A program made the translations under genes and the position numbers. From Chitinophagales bacterium (GTDB lineage: Bacteria; Bacteroidota; Bacteroidia; Chitinophagales; UBA2359): a stretch of 64,000 nt of DNA. The notes beneath the pieces were generated by a model. It made no database searches, was not told the DNA's origin, and was given only the letters and a program-made list of their open reading frames with translations. Location: assembly GCA_041392475.1 (NCBI GenBank), contig JAWKLZ010000003.1:455501-519500 (forward strand), in the 5' to 3' direction. Below are positions 18,808 to 26,722 of the stretch, one piece after another (position 1 is the stretch's first letter; every line of letters begins with the position of its first letter).

Positions 18808-19950
18808 TCATTTTCTGCTATCCTTCAATGCCATAATGCTGTGGTAAGCTTTTTTGGGCTGGAAATCCCTATCAAATAACAAAGGATAATTGGTTCTACC
18901 TTTGATTGGCCAACCGTTCAACCACGACTGCCCATCGTTTATTCCCCAAAAAGTGACTCGTGTGATTTTATCTTGATGCTTCAAAAACAGCTTGAAGATG
19001 TCTTCGTATCTTTTCGCTAATTGCATTTGAATCGAATCGGGAAGTACTTCTGGATAAGGGTTCATCGTAGGATCACCTTCAAAATTTTGGTTCACATCTG
19101 CTCCTTGTAAATCCCAAGGATTCTTCAAAACCGTTACGTCTAACTCCGTAAACATCACCTTCATTCCCAATGTTGAATAAGCCAAAATACTGTTTTCAAT
19201 TTCTTCAATAGATGGCTCTTTCAAACTCCAATGGGCTTGTATGCCCACGCCATCTATTTTAGCACCACTATCTTGAATTTTTTTCACCAAAGCAACCGCT
19301 CCATCTTTTTTAGCGGATTGGCAAAGGTTGTAGTCATTGTAGTACAATTCCAGATTTGGGTCGGCTTCTGCTGCCCATTCAAATACCTGCGCTAAGTATC
19401 CTTCTCCCAAGACTTTGAGAAATACAGATTCCCGCAAAGTTCCATCCTCATTCAAGGCTTCATTAACCACGTCCCAACCCTTGATTTTACCTTTGTAGCG
19501 TCCAACAATGGTTTGAATATGGTTTTTTAGTTGATTGGCCATTTCGGTACTGTCTTTGATTTGTTCCAGCCACGGCGATAATTGACTGTGCCATACCAAT
19601 GTATGTCCGACAATAAACATGTTATTTTTCTCTCCCAAAGCCACATATTTGTCAGGTAATTCAAAATTGAAGGTATCCACTTTGGGGTGAATATTCATGG
19701 ATTTCATGACGTTTTCTGGGGTGATAGAATTGAATTCTCTTTCGAGAACTGCCGAGGCACTGGTATTTTCGCCATTGATTTGCCCCGCATTGACGGCAGC
19801 ACCTATATAAAAATTATCTTTGTAAGCACTTTTTAGAGAAAGAGGAGTTGTTACAACGGTTTCCGCTTCTTCTTTTTGTATATTTTCTTTGCAAGCAGTG
19901 AAAAAAATCAAGAAGGCAAATAACAAATAGAATAGTTTGGTTGATTTCAT
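18808..19950 (-). CDS. GH10 endo-1,4-beta-xylanase, lipoprotein
   Basis: A 380-residue xylanase with a lipoprotein signal (FFTAC, Cys20), so it is probably tethered at the outer membrane or in the periplasm. The GH10 barrel has the acid/base Glu164 in GWDVVNEALNED and the nucleophile Glu269 in MFTELDVTV, plus the substrate-binding HTLVWHSQLSPW and the late WGINDGQSWLNGWP. It hydrolyses the xylan backbone internally, releasing oligosaccharides. No carbohydrate-binding module or sorting domain is attached. It sits third in the minus-strand operon. Confidence 0.95.
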   Translation of the reverse strand: MKSTKLFYLLFAFLIFFTACKENIQKEEAETVVTTPLSLKSAYKDNFYIGAAVNAGQINGENTSASAVLEREFNSITPENVMKSMNIHPKVDTFNFELPDKYVALGEKNNMFIVGHTLVWHSQLSPWLEQIKDSTEMANQLKNHIQTIVGRYKGKIKGWDVVNEALNEDGTLRESVFLKVLGEGYLAQVFEWAAEADPNLELYYNDYNLCQSAKKDGAVALVKKIQDSGAKIDGVGIQAHWSLKEPSIEEIENSILAYSTLGMKVMFTELDVTVLKNPWDLQGADVNQNFEGDPTMNPYPEVLPDSIQMQLAKRYEDIFKLFLKHQDKITRVTFWGINDGQSWLNGWPIKGRTNYPLLFDRDFQPKKAYHSIMALKDSRK

Positions 19951-20007
19951 CTTTATTAACGGTTTAATTGAGAATAATTCTCATGTTTTAATTATTGCCA
20001 ATCAATT

Positions 20008-20994
20008 TTACCACAAATGGTGTACTTCTGGCTTAATGTAATCGTTGTAAATGTACGCAATCGATTGCATTAATTCATCTGAAAAATCATGATAATTGTA
20101 GGTTGAAAGATTAGAATGTAGTTGTTCTACTCTTGAAGCCCCTGGGATAACAGTACTCACTTCTGCAAACTGCAAAATCCACTTCAATGCAAGCGGAGCT
20201 AAGTTTTGGATATTTGGAAAAAGTGCTTTGAGGCGTTCCACAGCTTCCAAACCTTTGTTGTAGGGAATACCCGAAAACGTTTCACCTTTATCGAAAGCTT
20301 CACCGTCTCGGTTGAAATTGCGATGGTCGTCTTTTCCAAAAGTAGTGGATTGGGTGTACAAACCTGTCAATAAACCACTTGCCAAAGGTACTCTGGCGAT
20401 AATACCCACATTTTTTTTTGCCGCTTCTTTGAAAAAAAGTTCGGCGGGACGATGGCGGAACATATTGAAGATGATCTGAACCGTTGCAACATTTTCATAT
20501 TCAATTGCCTTCAATCCTTCTTCCACTTTTTCTACACTTACCCCCAAGTTGAGGATTTTGCCTTCTTGCTTCAAATCATCGAACAGACCAAAAATTTCAG
20601 GACGGTAATATACTTCTGTTGGAGGGCAGTGCAACTGTATCAGATCGAGGACTTCTAAACCTGTATTTTTTAGACTTGTTTCAACGTATTCTCGCAATAC
20701 TTTTGGGGTGTAATTTTCACTAATGTGAGGGTTGATAAACCGTCCACACTTGGTGGCGACAAATACCCTTTCGCTGCGTTCTCGCACGACTTTACCCACC
20801 ACTTTTTCACTCATTTGGTCGCTATATACATCGGCTGTATCAATGAAATTGATGCCTTTGTCTATGGCTGTATGTAGTATTTCTTTGGCACTTTTTTCAT
20901 CGAAGGGTGCGCCCCATCTGCCGCCTACCTGCCATGTTCCGAGTGAAATTTCTGAAATATGGAAAGCCGTTTTACCTAATGTTCTGTATTGCAT
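20008..20994 (-). CDS. Aldo/keto reductase
   Basis: A 328-residue cytosolic NAD(P)H-dependent oxidoreductase of the AKR superfamily. It begins with YRTLGKTAFHISEISLGTWQ and contains the catalytic Asp/Tyr pair in FIDTADVYSDQMSEKVVGK, Lys in VFVATKCGR, and His in LIQLHCPP. The closing STVIPGASRVEQLHSNL binds the cofactor phosphate region. Its place between GH10 and GH51 genes suggests it reduces an aldose released from arabinoxylan, but AKR specificity is hard to predict and this is inference from context only. Confidence 0.92.
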   Translation of the reverse strand: MQYRTLGKTAFHISEISLGTWQVGGRWGAPFDEKSAKEILHTAIDKGINFIDTADVYSDQMSEKVVGKVVRERSERVFVATKCGRFINPHISENYTPKVLREYVETSLKNTGLEVLDLIQLHCPPTEVYYRPEIFGLFDDLKQEGKILNLGVSVEKVEEGLKAIEYENVATVQIIFNMFRHRPAELFFKEAAKKNVGIIARVPLASGLLTGLYTQSTTFGKDDHRNFNRDGEAFDKGETFSGIPYNKGLEAVERLKALFPNIQNLAPLALKWILQFAEVSTVIPGASRVEQLHSNLSTYNYHDFSDELMQSIAYIYNDYIKPEVHHLW

Positions 20995-21022
20995 TTGCTT
21001 TTATTTGGTTTAAAATTTATTA

Positions 21023-22585
21023 TTATTTTTCCTCCAACTCAATCATTACAATGGATTTAGAAGGCATTTTTATCTGCAATTCTCCTTTTTTGAAGGAATA
21101 ATCCATGAAGTCTTGGATGATGATGGTTTCTTTTTTTCCGAAATCGTTGAGATCGTTCATTTTAGAAGCTGTGATGTATTTACCTTTCAAGGCTTTCATT
21201 GAAGTTGCTCCTTCAAAACTACAATTGATAACTTGGCCATTGTTGGGATCTAAGTTGGTAATCGTGACATGAATTTTACCGTTTGCATCTTTTGAGCAGG
21301 AAGTATGCACTGCTTCAATTTTTTTGTCATTGAAGGTATATGAGGCAGATTTTTTTTGGTGTGGAATGAGGGTTGCATCGTGGTGTACTTTGTACATTTT
21401 GAAGACATAATAAGTTGGAGTTAAAACCATTTCGTTTCCTTTGGTCAAAATTACACTTTGCAGCACATTGACTGCCTGAGCAATGTTTGCCATTTTGACT
21501 CTTTCACAGTGATTGTTGAACATATCAAGGTTCACCGAAGCTACAAGTGCATCCCGCAAGGTGTTTTGCTGGTACAAAAAAGCGGGATTGCTACCAGGTG
21601 CAGAATCGTGCCAATTGCCCCATTCATCGACAATCAAACCTTTGGTTTTTTCGGGATCGTATTTGTCCATGATGGCCGTATGTTTTTGGATATGTTCCTC
21701 CATTAAAAGGGTTTTGGTCATGGTAGAAAACCAATCGGCTTCACCAAACTCTACTGCATCACCCTTTTTTGCCCAAGTTTTATTCAGTGTATAGTAGTGG
21801 AGAGAAAGCCCATCAAATGATTTTCTTCCTTTTTCGTCTTTCATCAGTGTTTCAGTCCAATCGTAATAATCGCCATATCCGCCGCCAGCAATTTTGTATA
21901 ACTTTTGGTCGCCATAATCTTTTAGATAACTCGAATACCGTCGGAGGTTGTCAGTGTAGTATTGTGCAGTCATATTTCCGCCACATCCCCAATTCTCATT
22001 GCCAACTCCCCAATATTTGATTTTGAAGGGTTCTTTTCTCCCATTTTGCTCCCGTAGTTTGGTCATTGGGCTAATGTTGTTGGAGTTGATATATTCTACC
22101 CATTGCGCCATTTCCTGAACTGTTCCGCTTCCCAAATTTCCGCAAATAATTGGTTCGCAGTCTAATAATTCACAAAGTTCAAAAAACTCATGTGTGCCGA
22201 AACTATTGTCTTCTGTCACATTTCCCCAGTGGACATTCACCATTGTTGGGCGGTCTTCTCGTGGGCCAATACCATCTTTCCAATGGTATGTGTCTGCAAA
22301 GCAACCTCCTGGCCAACGCAAACTTGGTATGGATAACTCTTTCAATGCTTCGATTATATCTGTTCGGATGCGTCCTTGATTCGGAATTTTCGAGTCTTCT
22401 TCTACCCAAAAACCATCGTAAATACACCGCCCTAAGTGTTCGGCGAAGTGGCCGTAGATGTGTTTGCTGATTTGGTGTTCAGCCGAGTCGAGGTGATAGA
22501 TGACGGTGCTTGTATTGGTTTGGGCGACACCTAATTGACTGATTAACAAAAGTGTGAGGATAGAAAGTAAGTAGTGTTTTTGCAT
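21023..22585 (-). CDS. GH51 alpha-L-arabinofuranosidase, secreted
   Basis: A 520-residue enzyme with a cleavable signal peptide (MQKHYLLSILTLLLISQLGV). The GH51 barrel shows the acid/base Glu197 in WGVGNENWGCGG and the nucleophile Glu321 in LIVDEWGNWHD, plus LRWPGGCFADTYHWKDGIG near residue 90. The C-terminal beta domain ends with the hydrophobic edge strand KMPSKSIVMIELE. It removes arabinose side chains from arabinoxylan outside the cytoplasm, exposing the backbone for the GH10 enzyme. It is the first gene of the operon; no regulator is adjacent, and no clear promoter was found in the 257-base upstream gap. Confidence 0.94.
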   Translation of the reverse strand: MQKHYLLSILTLLLISQLGVAQTNTSTVIYHLDSAEHQISKHIYGHFAEHLGRCIYDGFWVEEDSKIPNQGRIRTDIIEALKELSIPSLRWPGGCFADTYHWKDGIGPREDRPTMVNVHWGNVTEDNSFGTHEFFELCELLDCEPIICGNLGSGTVQEMAQWVEYINSNNISPMTKLREQNGRKEPFKIKYWGVGNENWGCGGNMTAQYYTDNLRRYSSYLKDYGDQKLYKIAGGGYGDYYDWTETLMKDEKGRKSFDGLSLHYYTLNKTWAKKGDAVEFGEADWFSTMTKTLLMEEHIQKHTAIMDKYDPEKTKGLIVDEWGNWHDSAPGSNPAFLYQQNTLRDALVASVNLDMFNNHCERVKMANIAQAVNVLQSVILTKGNEMVLTPTYYVFKMYKVHHDATLIPHQKKSASYTFNDKKIEAVHTSCSKDANGKIHVTITNLDPNNGQVINCSFEGATSMKALKGKYITASKMNDLNDFGKKETIIIQDFMDYSFKKGELQIKMPSKSIVMIELEEK

Positions 22586-22842
22586 TCTTTTGAAGGTTTA
22601 AGAGTGATGAAGTAGGTTGTAGGGTGGACTCTTGGTCTTTACCTTGCCTTAAAGTTATTTACTTTTATGGCATCTTCCAATTTCAATTCTTTAAAAATGG
22701 CTTGTATTTGTTTTCTGCAAAAATATTCAGTCTGTGCAATTGAAGAACATTTCTCCAAATTATTTCATTAAATTATCGTACTTTATAGGATTCCTAACTT
22801 AGATGTAGTTTAACCTTTTTATTATAACAAAAAATTTAAGTC

Positions 22843-24294
22843 ATGGTACAAAAATTTGTATTTACTCTTTTCATTGTTTTTTTTCAGCTATCTCTACAAG
22901 CAACAACTTTCAACAACTCAATCATTGAAGGACAAGAAGGCGAAACACCTATCATTTTTATCGTAGATGGAAGTGGATCCATGTGGGGAAAGGTTCAGGA
23001 CGAATTTAAGATTGTGATTGCCCGAACTGTGATGAAAGAATTAGTGGGAAATATATCGAGTGAAAGACCATTGGGACTTGTGGTGTATGGACATCGAAGG
23101 AAAAGCGATTGTGCAGATGTGGAATACATGGTCAAACCAACTGCTGGTAGTCAGGCAAGTATTACCAATACGCTTGATAAAATCAACCCGACAGGAAAAA
23201 CTCCTTTGGCAGTTTCGGTGAAAATGGTGATTGATGATTTGATGGCCACCAAAACAAAAGCAACGATTATTTTAGTCACAGATGGCATAGAAACCTGCGA
23301 GGGGAATCTTTGTGAATTGGTGGCAGAAGCGCAGAAGAATGGCATTGAATTTAAAATGCATATTGTTGGTTTTGACTTAGAACCTGAAGCAAAAGCGAAT
23401 TTGGAATGTGCTGCTGCTGCTGGACAAGGACAGTATTTTGATGCGACCAACAGCGAGGAACTCAGCAATGCCTTGAATACAGCTGTTGAAGAAAATGTGG
23501 ACAATGATGCTTACAATCTTACTGTTCGAGGGGTACAGGATGGTAAATTGGTGGATACATGGGTTCAGGTATTTAGAGAAGGGGAAGACGCGTCTGTTGG
23601 AGGTGGACGTACGTATGATTCTGAAAATTCAAATCCTACTAAAATCTTGTTGGAGCCTGGTAAATACCGAATCAAGGCTACACTGATCAAGGCGCGTGGA
23701 GTGGTTATTGAAATACCAGATATTGTCATTCCTGAAGAAGGTATTGTAGAGAAAGAAGTGGATTTTTCTACGGGTAAAATTTCGATTGGCATTACCAATA
23801 ATGGAGATTTGTGGGATTCTACCGTAAAAGTGGTGAATGTAGTGACAGGCGAAAATGTAGCAGGTGGGCGCAGTTATACAAGTCCAAACAGTAATCCAGC
23901 TGTGTATGAAATACCTCCCGGCACTTATGATGTCACCGTCAGAGGAATAAGTATAGAGGGTATGGACCACACCCATAAAATAGAAAATGTGGTGGTGAAA
24001 CCTTCTGAAACTTCAAAGGTAGCACATGATTACCAAACAGGGGTGTTCTTCATCAAGGTGATGCACAATGGAGAGTTGTTGGATGCAACAACCAATGTTA
24101 TTCACCTCGAAAGTCGCACAAGTGTTGGAGGTTCTCGGACTTATACTTCGGAAAGCAGCAATCCTCGAAAATTCATTTTGAACCCCGGAAAATACCAAGT
24201 AAAAGTTCGACCTGTAAAGATAAAAGCGGATTACCAAACTCTTGATTTTACGATTGAAGCTGGGCAGACCGTCAATAAGACCATGACTTTTTAG
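22843..24294 (+). CDS. Secreted von Willebrand factor A protein with three C-terminal repeats
   Basis: A 483-residue exported protein. After a signal peptide (about 20 residues) comes a vWA domain with an intact MIDAS motif, DGSGS at residues 42-46, and a later VTDGIETC. The second half contains three units of roughly 85 residues, each with DxW/T..V, GG-R-Y-x-S, SNP and a closing P-G-x-Y-x-V/I-x-V/A strand (GGGRTYDSENSNPTKILLEP; AGGRSYTSPNSNP; GGSRTYTSESSNP). The repeats look like beta-sandwich carboxypeptidase-regulatory-like domains. The MIDAS suggests metal-dependent binding to another protein at the cell surface. No sorting domain is present. The partner is unknown. Confidence 0.85.
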   Translation: MVQKFVFTLFIVFFQLSLQATTFNNSIIEGQEGETPIIFIVDGSGSMWGKVQDEFKIVIARTVMKELVGNISSERPLGLVVYGHRRKSDCADVEYMVKPTAGSQASITNTLDKINPTGKTPLAVSVKMVIDDLMATKTKATIILVTDGIETCEGNLCELVAEAQKNGIEFKMHIVGFDLEPEAKANLECAAAAGQGQYFDATNSEELSNALNTAVEENVDNDAYNLTVRGVQDGKLVDTWVQVFREGEDASVGGGRTYDSENSNPTKILLEPGKYRIKATLIKARGVVIEIPDIVIPEEGIVEKEVDFSTGKISIGITNNGDLWDSTVKVVNVVTGENVAGGRSYTSPNSNPAVYEIPPGTYDVTVRGISIEGMDHTHKIENVVVKPSETSKVAHDYQTGVFFIKVMHNGELLDATTNVIHLESRTSVGGSRTYTSESSNPRKFILNPGKYQVKVRPVKIKADYQTLDFTIEAGQTVNKTMTF

Positions 24295-24623
24295 TTGGGA
24301 TAATTTTTTTGCAATTTGTAGAATCTATATTCTTATGGGTTTTTGATGCGAAAATCAATACGAATATAGATCCTAAATAAAATGATGAATCACAATTAAT
24401 GTATTTCTCAACTGTGTTTCGCTCAGAAAATTAACATCTATACTATTTAATGTGTTTGTCTTTGCTTCGAAGGGCAGTGATTGGTGTAACGAACTTGCAT
24501 AGAAAATATGCCATAACAGATGCTTTTTTAGTAAATTGTTGTAATAAAAACTTGACTATGCAAAATAATAGTAGTAAATTGCATTACCATTAAGTTTTTA
24601 CTAACCATAAATTTTGAAACCAG
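24295..24623. other. Intergenic region upstream of the orphan GG peptide
   Basis: No gene is visible. A 10-bp inverted pair (ATCTATATTC ... GAATATAGAT) separated by about 25 bases lies just after the vWA stop codon and could be a weak terminator. The remainder is AT-rich and presumably holds the promoter of the small peptide at 24624; no clean TAnnTTTG box was found. Confidence 0.4.
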
Positions 24624-24749
24624 ATGAAAACACAAAAGAAAATTAGTATCAATGATTTTAAAAGTGCTGTCATTACCAAACAGCAATCTGCAACAGTAAA
24701 AGGAGGTTATGAAACACAATTAGCCCTTATTATTATTGTAGACTTGTAA
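24624..24749 (+). CDS. Orphan double-glycine leader peptide (bacteriocin/RiPP precursor-like)
   Basis: A 41-residue open frame: a charged leader beginning MKTQKKISINDFKSAVITKQ, a double-glycine cleavage site VKGG (residues 25-28), and a 13-residue hydrophobic core YETQLALIIIVDL. The leader pattern (KK-x-S-x-x-x-F, hydrophobic spacing, GG) is that of Bacteroidota class I lanthipeptide-like and GG-Bacteroidales precursors exported by C39-peptidase ABC transporters. The core lacks Cys and has only one Thr, so it is not a normal lanthipeptide. It has its own strong terminator 18 bases downstream and no modification or export gene adjacent. The intact C39 exporter at 32264-34588 could process it in trans. 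This is sequence-pattern evidence only. Confidence 0.7.
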   Translation: MKTQKKISINDFKSAVITKQQSATVKGGYETQLALIIIVDL

Positions 24750-24767
24750 TCTGAGTCCTTATTTTAC

Positions 24768-24810
24768 AATAGCCTCCATATATGTATTTATATGGAGGCT
24801 ATTCTTTTTT
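24768..24810 (+). terminator. Intrinsic terminator of the GG peptide gene
   Basis: A perfect 15-bp stem (AATAGCCTCCATATA and complement) with a 6-nt loop, followed by CTTTTTT. It immediately follows the 41-residue peptide gene. Confidence 0.88.
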
Positions 24811-24820
24811 AGGTAATTTG

Positions 24821-24876
24821 AGGCATTAAGGCATTAAGGCATTAAGGCATTAAGGCATTAAGGCATTAAGGCATTA
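24821..24876. repeat. Seven tandem copies of AGGCATTA
   Basis: Exactly seven head-to-tail copies of the octanucleotide AGGCATTA, with no divergence. The right end overlaps the last codons and the stop of the minus-strand gene 24866-25486, whose final Met-Pro-stop is encoded by the repeat. Such perfect arrays are slippage-prone. Confidence 0.95.
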
Positions 24877-25486
24877 GGTGTTTTTGTACAAAAAACGACC
24901 GCAGAATCATCCCATGTTGTTTAGAACGAAGCTTCCAATAATAACGACCTGGCCTAAGTTCTTTTAAATCAATAGTAAAAGTAAGAGTATTCGCTGAAAT
25001 ATTTTGTTGCAAAACCTCATCTTCCTCATTATTTTCGATAGTCAACTTCAATACATCATCAACAGGACTTTCCAACTCAAAAGTGAGTTGCCCCAAACAA
25101 TCTACTTCATTTTCGGGCTTAACAACCTTCAATCCTCCTATGCTTCGAGTACCGACCAACTCATTTGCAATTCTTTTTTCATAGATGCTAACGGGTTGAA
25201 ACATAAGCAAAAGATCATCCAAAGTATAGGTTTCGTCCTGACTTGTTTTTTCTTCAAAACCGCTTTTGTCCAAAGTGTATTTTTGTTCCCAAGATGCAAC
25301 TTTGGCTTCAAAATCAAATGCACCTGCCGCTACAATTCCTTCAATCAAAAATTGGTAATCAGCGACCTCTTGCGCCAAAATGGAGTTTTGTTCTATATTT
25401 GTTTTCATAGCAATCATTTCATTGGGAGGCAATTCACCCCGCAGGTATTTTTGAATACGGTCAATGTGTTGTTCTTGTGGTGTCAT
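24866..25486 (-). CDS. Probable anti-sigma factor partner, unknown domain
   Basis: A 206-residue protein from ATG 25486 (MTPQEQHIDRIQKYLRGELP). The N-terminal 45 residues resemble the short zinc-free N-terminus of Bacteroidota anti-sigma/FecR-type proteins (YLRGELPPNEMIAMKTNIEQ). There is no clear transmembrane helix. The C-terminal part is a beta-rich domain (FELESPVDDVLKLTIENNEE, then LRPGRYYWKLRSKQHG) resembling the extracellular carbohydrate-binding or Ig-like modules that follow sigma operons. It is encoded 51 bases after the sigma factor. The two terminal residues come from the AGGCATTA array, so repeat-number changes could alter the C-terminus. Function is inferred from position. Confidence 0.6.
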   Translation of the reverse strand: MTPQEQHIDRIQKYLRGELPPNEMIAMKTNIEQNSILAQEVADYQFLIEGIVAAGAFDFEAKVASWEQKYTLDKSGFEEKTSQDETYTLDDLLLMFQPVSIYEKRIANELVGTRSIGGLKVVKPENEVDCLGQLTFELESPVDDVLKLTIENNEEDEVLQQNISANTLTFTIDLKELRPGRYYWKLRSKQHGMILRSFFVQKHLMP

Positions 25487-25537
25487 ATTGTTATTAAGTT
25501 TTTTAGTAGTGCTGAACTTCAATAAGGGTGAATGAAT

Positions 25538-26098
25538 CTAAGATTTTGCCATCATTTCTCTCAACTGTTTCAAACAAACACTTTTGCGCTTGCTGACCAC
25601 CCTTTCATCTTTGTAGCCCATCGTCGTAGCGATTGCTTCAACAGAATAACTTTTGAAGAAAAAGAGGTGTAAAACGGTTTTACAAGGGTCGCCAATGCGC
25701 TGCAAAAGCGCAGCAACAACTTTTTTTTGATGGTCTTTTTTATATGTTTCATCAATATTGTAATCCATTTCCTGAACAGCTGCACCTTCTTCAATATCAG
25801 TTGTTTGCTGGTGTTTGTCACGAAATCGTTCTCGAAACACATTTTTGGCGATGGCAAACAAATAGGTTTTTAGACTACTTTTCATTTCAGTGATTTTGCT
25901 ATCCTTGATGTTGTAATACAAGATGATAAATGCCTTTTGATAGACTTCCGCCGAGGTATCATCCGAACAGTTGTAACGGCGACCTGCCCAAATAATAAAT
26001 TCACTTCTGTACTGTGCATACAGTTTTTCAAGCAACTGTTCGTTGCCTTGCTTGATGTCTTCCAACAATTTCATTCGCTCTTGATAACTGTTTTCCAT
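25538..26098 (-). CDS. ECF-type RNA polymerase sigma factor
   Basis: A 186-residue sigma-70 family protein from ATG 26098 (MENSYQERMKLLEDIKQGNE). Region 2 has LLEKLYAQYRSEFIIWAGRR, AEVYQKAFIILYYNI and SLKTYLFAIAKNVFRERFR. Region 4 is divergent but retains the helix-turn-helix YSVEAIATTMGYKDERVVSK. It is followed by the proposed anti-sigma partner. This is a second, sequence-distinct ECF system in the window (compare 7435-8028). Confidence 0.88.
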   Translation of the reverse strand: MENSYQERMKLLEDIKQGNEQLLEKLYAQYRSEFIIWAGRRYNCSDDTSAEVYQKAFIILYYNIKDSKITEMKSSLKTYLFAIAKNVFRERFRDKHQQTTDIEEGAAVQEMDYNIDETYKKDHQKKVVAALLQRIGDPCKTVLHLFFFKSYSVEAIATTMGYKDERVVSKRKSVCLKQLREMMAKS

Positions 26099-26314
26099 TT
26101 TCATTCATTCAATTAATGTGTAGGTTAGTAGGAATGTTACCGCCTCGAATATAAGAAATAAATCAAAATGGATAGGAAAAAGGAAGCAAAATGTGCTTTG
26201 CAGAGATAATTGTCGCTTTGGGTGAATTTGGTTATTTTTGTAGTAAATCATTGCTAAACGTGTCATACTGGAAATATCTTGTGAATTTCACAATAGCAAT
26301 AGTATATTTTTATT

Positions 26315-26593
26315 ATGACGAAACCTCTCATTTTCCTTGCCTTCGCAGATTACCACACTACTGACGACCACCTTCGAGAATTGGGCGCAGAACAAGACGG
26401 AATAGTGGCGGCATTGCAGGAAGCGAAAGCGGCGGGATTGTGTGAGGTGATTACTTTGGCGGATACAACGGTGAGTAAGATACAAGCTGTTTTTAATGAT
26501 AGCCAACAACTGATTTCCATTTTTCACTTTACAGGACACGCAAACAGGTATGAGTTGTTGTTGAAAGAAGAAAACATTCATGCAGAATATTGA
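26315..26593 (+). pseudogene. Truncated CHAT-domain protein (N-terminal fragment)
   Basis: A 92-residue open frame matching only the start of Bacteroidota CHAT proteins: KPLIFLAFADYHTTDDHLRE at the N-terminus and IFHFTGHANRYELLL, the segment carrying the first catalytic His of the caspase-like fold. Full CHAT proteins run for several hundred residues, and the Cys-containing part is absent. Translation stops at 26591-26593 and no continuation is found in any frame downstream. CHAT proteases are effectors in several immune and cell-death systems. This copy is most likely a relic of such a gene rather than a functional small protein. Confidence 0.65.
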
Positions 26594-26722
26594 TTTATTC
26601 ATTTCCTTGAAGGAAAACGGGTTACTTTTTCACATTTTGTCTTTCCTATATTCAAGTGAAAAATGCTGAAACGAATTGCTTAAATTTGTTCCAATTAATC
26701 ATACATTTCACCAATCTGTTTC

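Noticed and set aside
24821..24876. Possible CRISPR-like array
   Set aside because: The octamers are directly adjacent with no spacers; it is a simple tandem repeat.
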